Position numbers and translations under genes: made by a program. DNA of 64,000 nt from an uncultured Bacteroidales bacterium (GTDB lineage: Bacteria; Bacteroidota; Bacteroidia; Bacteroidales; P3): NCBI GenBank assembly GCA_905234665.1, contig CAJOIV010000021.1, positions 1 through 64,000 on the forward strand. The letters are read 5' to 3'. Shown piece after piece: positions 50,328-59,300 of the stretch. The notes below the pieces were generated by a model, which saw nothing but the letters and a program-made list of their open reading frames with translations, did no database searches and was not told where the DNA came from. Each line of letters begins with the position of its first letter. The first letter of the stretch is position 1.

Positions 50328-51482
50328 ATGAAGAATATTATTATTGTCACGCTCCTCGCCACGCTATTTGCCTGCTGCGGGAAAAACGACGGCAAGGCCC
50401 CCGACACTTCCGAGCCTCCCACCGCTGAACCCATTGAGTATTACGAGCAATGCCTCTTCCGCCCGGGCGACTATGGCAGCACCAACTGGCGCATCCCCGC
50501 CATCCTATGTCTCAAGGACGGCTCGCTGCTCATCGCCTGCGACAAACGCAAATACAACGAGAGCGACCTGCCCGAGGATATCGATATCGTCGTGCGCCGC
50601 AGCACCGACCGCGGGCGCACCTGGACCGAGCCGCTCACCATTGCCGAGGGACAGGGCCACAAGAAGGGTTTTGGCGATGCCGCCCTGGTGGAATGCGCCA
50701 ACGGCGACGTGGTGTGCGTCTTTGTGGGTGGCAACGGGTTGTTCGCCTCGTCCGAGGCCGACCCCATACGCAGTTACGTGTGCCGCAGCACCGACGGTGG
50801 CCAGACATGGTCCACACCCGAGGACATCACAGCCCAACTCTGGGGCAGCCAGGCCGTGAACGCCACCTGCCGCAACTACCGGGCCTCTTTCTTCGGGTCG
50901 GGCAACGGACTCCGCCTCACCGGTGGAGAACACGCCGGACGTATCATGTTCGCCGCCGCCATGTGCCGCAAGCCCTCTTCCAACTATACGCTGGACAACT
51001 TCGTGGTCTACAGCGACGACAACGGACACACCTGGCAGGTCTCGGACTGCGCCTACACAGGCGGCGACGAGGCCAAACTCATGGAACTGACGGATGGCCG
51101 CGTGCTTATCAGCGTGCGCCAGAACGGGGCACGGGGATTCAACCACTCCTCCGACGGCGGCAAGACCTGGGGCACCCAGGGGCGCTGGGACTGCATGACC
51201 ACCAACGCCTGCAACGGCGACATGCTGCGTGTGGGCGATGTTCTGCTGCACAGCATTCCCAACTCCATGCAGCGCGAGAACGTCAGCATCTTCGTGAGTC
51301 GCGACGAAGGCGAGACATGGCAGGATCCCGTCCTGCTCTTCGAGGGTCCGTCTGTGTACTCCTCCCTCACCCTGCTCAAGGACGGGAGCGTGGGAGTTTT
51401 TATTGAAGAAAACCCCAACGGGGCCTGCGAACTCTGGTTCCAGAACTGGCCCTTGGAACAATTGGGTATTGAGAATAGATAA
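50328..51482 (+). CDS. Exo-alpha-sialidase lipoprotein (GH33-like)
   Basis: The protein has 384 residues from the ATG at 50328; longer readings cross the methyltransferase gene. The lipobox is around LATLFACC. It has the sialidase RIP motif (NWRIPAILCL, R55-P57) and five Asp-boxes (RSTDRGRTW, RSTDGGQTW, YSDDNGHTW, HSSDGGKTW, VSRDEGETW). Further active-site-like blocks are CDKRKYNESD, VNATCRNYRASFF and SVRQNGARGF. It would release terminal sialic acid from host glycans at the cell surface. The final residues (LGIENR) run into an intergenic repeat. No nan genes lie in the window, so it may feed other community members or expose underlying glycans. Confidence 0.9.
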   Translation: MKNIIIVTLLATLFACCGKNDGKAPDTSEPPTAEPIEYYEQCLFRPGDYGSTNWRIPAILCLKDGSLLIACDKRKYNESDLPEDIDIVVRRSTDRGRTWTEPLTIAEGQGHKKGFGDAALVECANGDVVCVFVGGNGLFASSEADPIRSYVCRSTDGGQTWSTPEDITAQLWGSQAVNATCRNYRASFFGSGNGLRLTGGEHAGRIMFAAAMCRKPSSNYTLDNFVVYSDDNGHTWQVSDCAYTGGDEAKLMELTDGRVLISVRQNGARGFNHSSDGGKTWGTQGRWDCMTTNACNGDMLRVGDVLLHSIPNSMQRENVSIFVSRDEGETWQDPVLLFEGPSVYSSLTLLKDGSVGVFIEENPNGACELWFQNWPLEQLGIENR

Positions 51483-51489
51483 TAGAGAA

Positions 51490-52335
51490 GTGAAACAGAT
51501 ACTGCTTATCAACGACGTTGTGGGCCACAGCCATGTGGGCATGGTGGCCATGCTGCCCATCCTCACCTATCAAGGGCACTCCGTTTATAACCTGCCCACA
51601 GCACTCGTCTCCAACACTCTCGACTACGGCCACTTCAACGTCATGGAGACAACAGAATACATGCGCGGCACACTGCCCGTGTGGCAGAAACTGGGATTCC
51701 GGTTCGACGCCGTCTGCACCGGGCTCATGTTCAGCGAGGAACAGGCCCGCCTCGTGGCCGACTACTGCACCCGCCTGCACGGCGAGGGGACGACGGTGTT
51801 TGTCGACCCCATCATGGGCGACGGCGGCCGCCTCTACAACGGCATCACCCAACGGCAGGTGGAGCTCATGCGCGAGATGGTGGGCGTGGCCGACCTCACC
51901 TTCCCCAACTACACCGAGGCTTGTTATCTTGCCGGCATCCCCTTCAAACCCGAAGGCATGACATGGCCTGAGGCATGCGGACTGCTCGACAGCATCGTCC
52001 GCCTTGGTGCCCGCTCGGTGGTGGTCACCAGTGCCCGCGTCGACGGAGAGACCTGCGTCATTGGACGTCGTAGCGACACGCCTTTGGAGGGCGTAGCCCA
52101 GGACCATGCCGAGGGACGCTATTTCCTCCTCCCCTACCACGAACTCCCCCTCGCCTTCCATGGCACGGGCGACATCTTCTCGGCCGTTCTCATCGGCCAC
52201 CTGATGAACGGCGAATCCCTCAAGGCGAGCACCCAGACGGCCATGACCGTCGTCAGCCGCCTCATCGACCGCAACCGCGACCAGCAAGACAAATGCCTCG
52301 GCATCCCGATAGAGCAGTGCCTGGACCTGCTATAA
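51490..52335 (+). CDS. Pyridoxal/pyridoxamine kinase (GTG start)
   Basis: The protein has 281 residues from the GTG at 51490, seven bases after the sialidase stop; the earlier in-frame ATG lies inside the sialidase gene. It is a ribokinase-fold vitamin kinase: LLINDVVGHSHVGMVAMLPI at the N-terminus, CTGLMFSEEQ, VFVDPIMGDGGRLYNGI, and the anion-hole motif FHGTGDIFSAVLIGHLM. It phosphorylates pyridoxal-type B6 vitamers with ATP. A ThiD-like specificity is possible but the DPIMGDGG block favours PdxY/PdxK. Confidence 0.88.
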   Translation: MKQILLINDVVGHSHVGMVAMLPILTYQGHSVYNLPTALVSNTLDYGHFNVMETTEYMRGTLPVWQKLGFRFDAVCTGLMFSEEQARLVADYCTRLHGEGTTVFVDPIMGDGGRLYNGITQRQVELMREMVGVADLTFPNYTEACYLAGIPFKPEGMTWPEACGLLDSIVRLGARSVVVTSARVDGETCVIGRRSDTPLEGVAQDHAEGRYFLLPYHELPLAFHGTGDIFSAVLIGHLMNGESLKASTQTAMTVVSRLIDRNRDQQDKCLGIPIEQCLDLL

Positions 52336-52376
52336 CAGAAGAGGGTGCCTTCAGTCAGCAGGCACCCTCTTCTGTC
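52335..52376. terminator. Bidirectional terminator between pyridoxal kinase and DUF2461 genes
   Basis: ACAGAAGAGGGTGCC and GGCACCCTCTTCTGT form a 15-base perfect stem around TTCAGTCAGCA. It overlaps the last base of the kinase stop and lies 14 bases from the DUF2461 stop on the other strand, serving both convergent genes. Confidence 0.85.
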
Positions 52377-52389
52377 ATAGGTCTTTCTT

Positions 52390-53097
52390 TCACAGCGTAT
52401 CCTTCACCTCCTCCATGGCTCGCTGGATAAAACGGTTGAGCGGGAGGCTGGCACGCCAGATCTCGACGACACGGTCAGAAAAGTCGGGGGCGGTGACGGC
52501 ATCCTCTGGGAGGGTGTGGGTGGTGCAATAGTCTTTGTATTTCAACAGGTCGGCATGTTCCCAATCGGCGGGATAGCCTTTAGGAACGCGCGAGAGCTTC
52601 TTGATGGTGAAGAACTCCTTGCCGAAATACCGCTTATAAGAGGAGTTCGACATGATGGCAAGGAATTCGTCGGGGCAATAGAATATCTCCTGCCGGATGG
52701 CCGCCAACGACGCCGGAGCAGGCATGAAGATGCCACCGCCGAGGTTGCAGGTGCCCGTCAGGCCGTAGGCCTCCTCCGACCCCACCTGCAGGTAGTAGCC
52801 CGGCACGCCGCTGTTTTTCTTTCCCCACGAGGAGAGGAAGCAGGCGATGTGCGTCTTGTAGGGCGTCTTGTCGTTCGAGAAGCGCGTGTCGCGGTAGATG
52901 CGGTACATGCAACCCTTGGCGGTGAGCCCCTCCAATGTCGGGTCGAGGGCCGACATCCTGTCCAGCAGTTCCTGCGTGAAGGCCTCGAACTGCTTCCTGA
53001 TGGCCTCCCAGCGGGGCTTGTTGTCCATGAACCACGGACGGTTGTTGTTTTGTGCCAGCTCCCGGAAGAACGGCAGGGTGTCGGGATGTATTGTCAT
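52390..53097 (-). CDS. DUF2461 family protein
   Basis: The protein has 235 residues, the usual length. Family blocks are LPFFRELAQNNNRPWFMDNK, CMYRIYRDTRFSNDKTPYKT, HIACFLSSWGKKNSGVPGYY, GGGIFMPAPASLAAIRQEI and KKLSRVPKGYPADWEHADLL. The function is unknown. It has no signal peptide. It is transcribed toward the pyridoxal kinase and separated from the cargo gene upstream by a strong terminator that sits three bases ahead of its ATG. Confidence 0.93.
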   Translation of the reverse strand: MTIHPDTLPFFRELAQNNNRPWFMDNKPRWEAIRKQFEAFTQELLDRMSALDPTLEGLTAKGCMYRIYRDTRFSNDKTPYKTHIACFLSSWGKKNSGVPGYYLQVGSEEAYGLTGTCNLGGGIFMPAPASLAAIRQEIFYCPDEFLAIMSNSSYKRYFGKEFFTIKKLSRVPKGYPADWEHADLLKYKDYCTTHTLPEDAVTAPDFSDRVVEIWRASLPLNRFIQRAMEEVKDTL

Positions 53098-53099
53098 AG

Positions 53100-53131
53100 A
53101 AAGTTGTGAGGGCTCTCGCCCTCACAACTTT
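53100..53131 (-). terminator. Intrinsic terminator after the first cargo gene
   Basis: AAGTTGTGAGGGC and GCCCTCACAACTT (53101-53130) form a 13-base perfect stem. On the minus strand it lies 13 bases after the stop at 53144 and is followed by TTTCTATG. It lies just ahead of the DUF2461 ATG, so that gene's leader may contain or share it. Confidence 0.8.
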
Positions 53132-53143
53132 AGTGTGGTCTTA

Positions 53144-55990
53144 TTAGCGCACCACGATGCGACGGGCGGGCAGACCCGCAACCTTGACGAGGTAGACACC
53201 CGTCTGCGGCAGACGGATGTACTGCTCGTCGCTGGCGACGGCGATATGGCCCACCAGGCGGCCGGCGACGTCGTAGACGTTGACGGTCATCTGGGCAGCG
53301 CCACGCACCACCACACCATTCTCGCGGGCGGTGATGGTCACGCCGGCAGCCTCGGCGGCGTCGATGCCGTTGGAACGTGCGAAGAGGGCGGCGATGACGA
53401 TGTTGCTGTCGACGGTGACGGTGTAGGTTTCACTGGACTCAAGCAGGTCGGCGGTCATCTGCGTGACCGAGAAGGTATACCAACCTTGGAAGACGTAGCC
53501 TTCATCGGGCGTGGCGGTGAGGGTAGCCTCGCTGCCGGCAGCATAACGGCCAGCGCCCCTGACGGTACCACCCACATTCATCTCATAGTCCGTGTTGACC
53601 ACATAGACGGTCACCGTGTAGCTGATGTCGTTGTTGGTGGTGAACAGGCAGCTCTCCGACCAGTCGGTCTCCTCGCCGTCGCAGAGGCCCTGCACCTGGA
53701 ACTCATAGGTCGTGTTGGTGTCGAGGCCTTCGAGGTCAAGGCTGTTGGTGTTGGAGCTGACGTAGACCCACTCGCCGGCGGGAGTTGCCACGCGGGAGCA
53801 GTTGAAGTCGTCGATGAGGAGGTAGTTGGCATCGTAGTCCACATGGTGGATGGCGATATAGCCGTAGCCGGAGTAGTTGCTCAGGTCGATGGTCACGAGG
53901 TTCCACTCGCCGTTGTTGGGTGCTGGGGCCATGCCTTGGAGGGTATCGGTGAAGCTGTCGATGTCGTTGTCGGTGGTGGAGAGGAGCACCTCGTAGCTGT
54001 CGGGCCAGCTTGAGTTGGTGCGCACCCAGAAGGTCAGCATGCTGCCCAGGGGCACCTGCGGGGTCACCAGCCAGTTGTCGGCCTCGAGGGCAGAGCTGTG
54101 CCAGCTCCATGCACTGGCGCAATAGTCGCCGCTGTGGGCCGGGAAATTGAGGTCTCCATTGGCGGGATCGTAGGCATACCAGCCTTCGCTGTGGCCGTCG
54201 ACGGTGTCGCCCTCCGTGTAGATGGTCCACTGGCTGAGGCCGTTCTCGAAGTCGTCGTTGACGCCCTCGTAGGTCGCGGCGGTGCGATAGCGCACGACAT
54301 AGGCGGAGTCGAAGCCGCGCCAGTTGAGGGTGGCCGCGTTGCCGGCGACATCCGTGGCTGCCAGGTGTGTGGGCACGGGGCAGGCGACGTCGGTGGTGAA
54401 GAAGGTCGCGGTCCAGGCACTCATGCCGTCAACGGCACCGCAGTTGCCCTTCACACGCACATAATAGCCTGTCACCGGAGTGAGGTCTTCAAGTGGGTAA
54501 GGGCTTGTGGCGTTGTTCATGTGAATCCACATCAGGTCGGCGTTGTCGACAAAGGCACGGATCATGAAGGAGGCATCTTCAGCACTCTCATAGAAGTCGC
54601 CCAAATCGGACCATTCGTTATCGTACAGAATCCATCTGCCGTTCTCGCCGCCGTCGTTGCCACTCAAGGCCATGAAATAGGTGCCGGTGGCCGTGAGGGT
54701 AATCCAGAGGTTCTGGGTTTGGTTAATCTGGATGGGGTTGATATAGACCTCGCGCATGCCGTTGGTGCCTTCGGTGGCCACGGTGACGGTGCCGATGAGG
54801 GTGCCGGGGGCATCGTCGCCGCCGCTGTAGATGTTCACGGTGACGGTGTTGTCGGCATAGTAGTTGTTGGGAGCCTCATAGAAGGCCACCTTCGTGAGGA
54901 AGTTGCCCGTGAGCATCGAGGAGGGGTACATCACGCCCCAAGTCCATGTTTGGTCAGTTTCAGAACCCACCATTTCAGATAACGTGTCGTTGTCATACTG
55001 CAGCCAGGTGGCAGTGGCGCTGGGGGTGTAGGCGGCATATTCGAGGTCGTAGCTGTTGCTGGTGCCGTTCCACATCACGTCGGCGGTGAAGCCCGAGATG
55101 TTGTCGACAGCGAGATCCGTGGGGGCGGGGCAGGCTACGTCGGTGGTGACGCTGACAAGGGCCATGCGCGAGGCGTCGGTGGCCGAGCAGTTGACCTCCA
55201 CGCCGAAGGTGTAGCGCGTCTCGGGGGTGAGGCCGGTGACGGTGTAGGTGGCGGCGGTGATGCCGGTGGCGACAATCGAGGTGTCGGTCATGTTATACAC
55301 CGAGTAGTTGGCGCCCGTGTTGATGGTGTCGACCCAGGTGAGTGTCACCTCGTGGTTGGTGACGTTGCTGGCGGTGAGGTTTCTCACGGGGAAGCAGGGG
55401 GACGAGCCGGCGGGGTAGTAGTCGAAGGTCACCCTGGGGAGGAAGTCGCGCTGGGTGGCAGAGACGGAGGACAGGTCGCTGTAGCTGTAGCCCTGCACGC
55501 TCGCACCGTTGGCATCGACGCCCGTCCAGGTGGAGGTGACATAGGTGCCTTCGACAGTATTTTCCACAGCCACGAGGAGGTTGCCGCCATTGTAGGAGTA
55601 GGGGCTGTCGAAGGTGACGACCATGGTGTTGTTGCTGATGCTCAGGCTGCCGGAATAGACTTGCGTCATGCCCGAAACGGTGGCGAAGTCGCTGATAGTG
55701 CTGTCAGGCACCTCGGAGAGGTAGACATTGAAGTGCGCATCGCCCCAGTCGACGGAGCTCTGCGCGGCGTAGAAGGTCATCCCGGTGAGGGTGCCGCCAC
55801 CCATGGTGGTGAGGATGTCCGACGGATAGACGAAATGCGCCTTCAGGTAGGCATCGCAATAGAAGCCGTAGACAGGCACATAGCCATTGGAGGCCGAGCC
55901 GTTGCACACAGTCAGTGTCGACTGTGCCTGCATCGCCCACGGCATCATCAGTGCCGCGAGCAGCAGGAGTTTTTGTAAGGTTCTTTTCAT
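53144..55990 (-). CDS. Type IX secretion cargo protein with FN3 and cleaved-adhesin domains
   Basis: The protein has 948 residues. It has a signal peptide (LLLLAALMMPWAMQAQ). The N-terminal ~190 residues (STLTVCNGSASNGYVPVYGF onward) are a beta module also present in the 2169-residue neighbour. Fibronectin type III-like modules follow (ASNVTNHEVTLTWVDT; GLTPETRYTFGVEVNC), then a cleaved-adhesin/choice-of-anchor-J segment (DDFENGLSQWTIYTEG to LLIDDFNCSRVATP) and an InlB-like repeat (MNVGGTVRGAGRYAAGSEA). The tail is a type A sorting domain (NVYDVAGRLVGHI, IRLPQTGVYLVKVAG, LPARRIVVR). PorU would remove the tail and anchor the protein at the surface. No catalytic domain is seen; adhesion is likely. 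Confidence 0.88.
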   Translation of the reverse strand: MKRTLQKLLLLAALMMPWAMQAQSTLTVCNGSASNGYVPVYGFYCDAYLKAHFVYPSDILTTMGGGTLTGMTFYAAQSSVDWGDAHFNVYLSEVPDSTISDFATVSGMTQVYSGSLSISNNTMVVTFDSPYSYNGGNLLVAVENTVEGTYVTSTWTGVDANGASVQGYSYSDLSSVSATQRDFLPRVTFDYYPAGSSPCFPVRNLTASNVTNHEVTLTWVDTINTGANYSVYNMTDTSIVATGITAATYTVTGLTPETRYTFGVEVNCSATDASRMALVSVTTDVACPAPTDLAVDNISGFTADVMWNGTSNSYDLEYAAYTPSATATWLQYDNDTLSEMVGSETDQTWTWGVMYPSSMLTGNFLTKVAFYEAPNNYYADNTVTVNIYSGGDDAPGTLIGTVTVATEGTNGMREVYINPIQINQTQNLWITLTATGTYFMALSGNDGGENGRWILYDNEWSDLGDFYESAEDASFMIRAFVDNADLMWIHMNNATSPYPLEDLTPVTGYYVRVKGNCGAVDGMSAWTATFFTTDVACPVPTHLAATDVAGNAATLNWRGFDSAYVVRYRTAATYEGVNDDFENGLSQWTIYTEGDTVDGHSEGWYAYDPANGDLNFPAHSGDYCASAWSWHSSALEADNWLVTPQVPLGSMLTFWVRTNSSWPDSYEVLLSTTDNDIDSFTDTLQGMAPAPNNGEWNLVTIDLSNYSGYGYIAIHHVDYDANYLLIDDFNCSRVATPAGEWVYVSSNTNSLDLEGLDTNTTYEFQVQGLCDGEETDWSESCLFTTNNDISYTVTVYVVNTDYEMNVGGTVRGAGRYAAGSEATLTATPDEGYVFQGWYTFSVTQMTADLLESSETYTVTVDSNIVIAALFARSNGIDAAEAAGVTITARENGVVVRGAAQMTVNVYDVAGRLVGHIAVASDEQYIRLPQTGVYLVKVAGLPARRIVVR

Positions 55991-56053
55991 GTTTGTTTGT
56001 TGTTTGTTGATGGATATTGTTTGTTGTTATTGTCGCAAAAGCCTGTACTTCAA

Positions 56054-56078
56054 CCTTTGCCACCTACCGTGGCAAAGG
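56054..56078 (-). promoter_or_regulatory. 5'-UTR hairpin of the 948-residue cargo gene
   Basis: CCTTTGCCAC (56054-56063) and GTGGCAAAGG (56069-56078) form a perfect 10-base stem with a five-base loop, starting about 5 bases after the predicted transcription start. The equivalent gene at 62866 has a hairpin of different sequence in the same place. Confidence 0.6.
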
Positions 56079-56089
56079 CTTTCCGTTTG

Positions 56090-56122
56090 CAAATATACGA
56101 CTTTTTCCCATAATAACACAAG
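56090..56122 (-). promoter_or_regulatory. Promoter of the 948-residue cargo gene
   Basis: On the minus strand CTTG (56119-56122), a 21-base spacer and TATATTTG (56090-56097) match the Bacteroidetes pattern with one -33 mismatch. The -33 word lies inside the half copy of the terminator arm. The same CTTG-N21-TATATTTG occurs upstream of the next cargo gene. Confidence 0.65.
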
Positions 56123-56139
56123 GGGCCCGCGTTTTTTTT

Positions 56140-56287
56140 CACACTCCTCCGCCCTTCGGGCACCTCCCCTAACTTAGGGGAGGAGTGGCTGCCGCAGTCG
56201 GTATCTCCGGCTGCTCCCCTAAGTTAGGGGAACTGTGGTCGGCGACCTTGTGGAGCCAGCTGTCAGCTCGGCTGACTGAGGAGTGTG
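56140..56287. mobile_element. MITE-like 148-base palindromic element, copy 1
   Basis: The element begins CACACTCCTC (56140-56149) and ends GAGGAGTGTG (56278-56287), a perfect 10-base terminal inverted repeat. Inside are nested palindromes: CCCTTCGGG, CTCCCCTAA-C-TTAGGGGAG, CTCCCCTAA-G-TTAGGGG and CAGCTGTCAGCTCGGCTG. It is flanked on both sides by AACACAAGGGGCCCGCG (56116-56132 and 56297-56313), as if inserted next to or with duplication of a terminator arm. It encodes nothing. A same-length copy is at 63019-63166 and a half copy at 1147-1200. Confidence 0.75.
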
Positions 56288-56295
56288 TCCTTTAA

Positions 56296-56337
56296 CAACA
56301 CAAGGGGCCCGCGAAAAATTTCGCGGGCCCCTTGTTG
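56296..56337 (-). terminator. Intrinsic terminator after the 2169-residue cargo gene
   Basis: CAAGGGGCCCGCGA and TCGCGGGCCCCTTG (56301-56334) form a 14-base perfect stem around AAAATT. It begins about 20 bases after the stop at 56357 on the minus strand. An almost identical terminator is at 63180-63213. Confidence 0.85.
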
Positions 56338-56356
56338 GGAGTGTTAGGTCTGGACC

Positions 56357-59300
56357 TTACTGTCTGACCACGACGCGGCGGGCGGGCAGGTCGGCGACCT
56401 TGACGAGGTAGACGCCCGTCTGCGGCAGACGGATGAACTGCTCGTCGCTGGCGGCAGACACATGGCCCACCATGCGGCCGACGACGTCGAAGACGTAGAC
56501 CTCAGCCTCGGCGGCGCCACGCACCACCACGCCGTTCTCACGGGCGATGATGGTCACGTTGGAGGCGTCGACAGCGTCGATGCCGACATTGGCGCGGAAG
56601 GCGGCGGTGAGGGCCATGGTGGTTTGTTCGAGGGTGATGGTGAAGTACTCGAGGCGGCTGAGGGTGTCGCCCTGAGCATTGACCCAACCGAGGAAGGTGC
56701 TGTTGTTGACGGCGACGGCTGTCAGCGTGACCTCATCGCCCAGGGTGCCACGATAGACGTTGAAGGGCATCTGCTGGCCGTTGAAGAGCACCTGGCCCAG
56801 CGTGCTGTCGACCTGGACGGTCAGCAGGGCACTGTTGGCGCCGATGCGCTCGAACATAGCCACCACGACGACATTCTCTTCGAGGGTGAAGGTGTAGACG
56901 CTGTCGGCGGTAATCAGCTCGCCGCCGAAGCCCATGGCGGAACGGGTGTACCATCCGTCGAACAGGTAGCCGCTGTCAGGCGTGGCGGTGAGGGTCACCT
57001 CGGTGCCGGCCAGGTAGGAGCCTGCACCCGTGACGGTGCCACCCACATTCAGCAGGCCTTCGGTGTTGGCCACCACGATAGCCACACTGTAGTAGTTACC
57101 AATGGTGAGCACAAGGACTTCGGTGCTATCGCAACCCGCAACGGTCTGGGTATGGAAGTAGTAGGTACCCGACTCGGTGTAGACCGAGTCATGCCAGGTG
57201 TAGCTCTCGAGGGCAATGACGGAGTCGACGATCTCGACGCTGTGGTTGACCGTGAGGGTGATGGTGACGATGCTGTCGCAACCAGCAATGGTCTGCAGCG
57301 AGTCGATGATGACGGTCGAGGTGGTGTACCACACGTCGTTCCACTGGAGGCTGTCGCAGTCCGCCTGGCCATCGTTGTACGTGGTGCTGTAGTTGATGGT
57401 CAGGTGCAGGGTCGTCACGCTGTCGCAACCTGCGGCGTTGGTGGTGGTGTCAGTCGGTGTGTTGGTGCTGGCGGTGTAGGCGGTGCCATGCCAGGTGTAG
57501 CTGTCGCAGGCCGTCACGGTCTCAGTGCCCGTGGTGCTGTAGTTGAGGGTGAGGTTCAGCGTGTCGGTGCCGTGGTAGTAGGTGCCGCCCACGGTGTAGG
57601 TGGTGCCAAACCAGGTGTAGCTGTCGCAAGCGGTGATGTCCGTCGTCGAGCACTGGATGATGGTCAGGTGCAGCGTCGTCACGCTGTCGCAACCGGCGGC
57701 ATTGGTGCTGGTGTAGGTCGGCGTGTTGGTGCTGGCGGTATACTCAGTGCCGTGCCACATATAACTGTTGCAGGCCGTCACCGTCTCGATGCCCGTGTTG
57801 CTGTTGTTGATGGTCAGGTGCAGGGTCGTCACGCTGTCGCAGCCGACGGCATTGGTGGTGGTCCTGGTGGGATTGGCAGAGCTGATGTAGTTGGTGCCGT
57901 ACCATGCGAAGCTGTCGCAGGCGATGGCGAAGGTGTCGCCCGTGGTGCTGTAGTTGATGGTCAGGTGCAGGGTCGTCACGCTGTCGCAACCGACGGCGTT
58001 CATGCTGGTGTCGGTCGGCGTGCTGGTGCTGGCGGTGTAGGCGGTGCCGTGCCAGGTGTAACTGTTGCAGGCCGTCACGGTCTCGATGCCCGTGTTGCTG
58101 TGGTTGATGGTCAGCACCAGGGTGTCGGTGCCGTCGGTGTAGGTGCCACCCACCGTGTAGGTGTTGCCATGCCAAGTGTAGCTGTCGCAAGCGGTAATCT
58201 CAGTCGTCGAGCACTCGATGATGGTCAGGTGCAGGGTGGTCACGCTGTCGCAGCCGGCGGCATTGGTGGTGGTGAAGGTCGGCGTGTTGGTGCTGGCGGT
58301 GTAGTTGGTGCCATGCCACACATAGCTGTTGCAGGCCGTCACCGTCTCGATGGCCGTGGTGCTGTAGTTGATGGTCAGGTGCAGGGTCGTCACGCTGTCG
58401 CAGCCAACAATGTTGGTGCTGGTGTAGGTCGGCGTGTTGGTCGAGGCAGTGTAGTTGGTGCCGTGCCAGGTGTAGCTGTCGCAGGCCGTCACCGTCTCGG
58501 TGGCCGTGTTGCTGTTGTTGATGGTCAGGTGCAGGGTCGTCACGCTGTCGCAGCCAGCGATGTTGGTGCTGGTGTAGGTCGGCGTGTTGGTCGAGGCGAT
58601 GTAGTTGGTGCCGTGCCAGGTGTAGCTGTTGCAGGCCGTCACCGTCTCGATGCCCGTGTTGCTGTAGTTGATGGTCAGGTGCAGGGTGGTCACGCTGTCG
58701 CAACCGGCGGCATTCAGGGTGGTGTCGGTCGGCGTGTTGGTGCTGGCGGTGTAGTTGGTGCCGTGCCAAGTATAGCTGTCGCAAGCCGTCACGGTCTCGA
58801 TGCCCGTGTTGCTGTAGTTGACCGTCAGGTGCAGGGTGACGACGCTGTCGCAGCCGGCGGCATTGGTCTCGATGAAGGTCGGCGTGTTGGTGCTGGCCGT
58901 GTAGTTGGTGCCGTGCCAAGCGAAGGTGTCGCAAGCCGTCACGGTCTCAGTGCCCGTGGTGCTGTAGTTGACCGTCAGGACGAGGGTATAGATAGAGTCG
59001 GCATTGGGGGCATAGACAGTGTCGGCGACCGTGGTGCTGGCAATGTAGTTGGTGCCGTGCCAGAGGTAGCTGTCGCAAGCCGTCACAGTGTCGTTGGCAA
59101 AGGCCTGGATATTGACGCTGTCGGTGGTGAAAATGAGGGAATTGGACCATCCGCTGAGGCTGTCGATGACGCCGCAGTCGGACTGCACCTTGATTTCGTA
59201 GGGTGTTGTGGGCTCAAGGCCGGTGAGGTTGATGCTGGTGCCCGTGACGGTGGTATCCTGCCAGGGACCGACGATGCCGAAGTTGTCGATGAAGATGCAG

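Larger units (their letters stand above)
55991..56356. other. Intergenic region between two cargo genes: promoter, 5'-UTR hairpin, MITE-like element, terminator
   Basis: No gene is seen. Read on the minus strand from 56356: a strong terminator for the 2169-residue gene, a 148-base palindromic element, a half copy of the terminator arm (CAAGGGGCCCGCG at 56119-56131), then the promoter and 5'-UTR hairpin of the 948-residue gene. The same layout recurs at 62867-63235. Confidence 0.75.

Noticed and set aside
57085-59100. CRISPR array
   Set aside because: The repeats are 117-150 bases, contiguous, in one open frame and encode conserved protein units without spacers.
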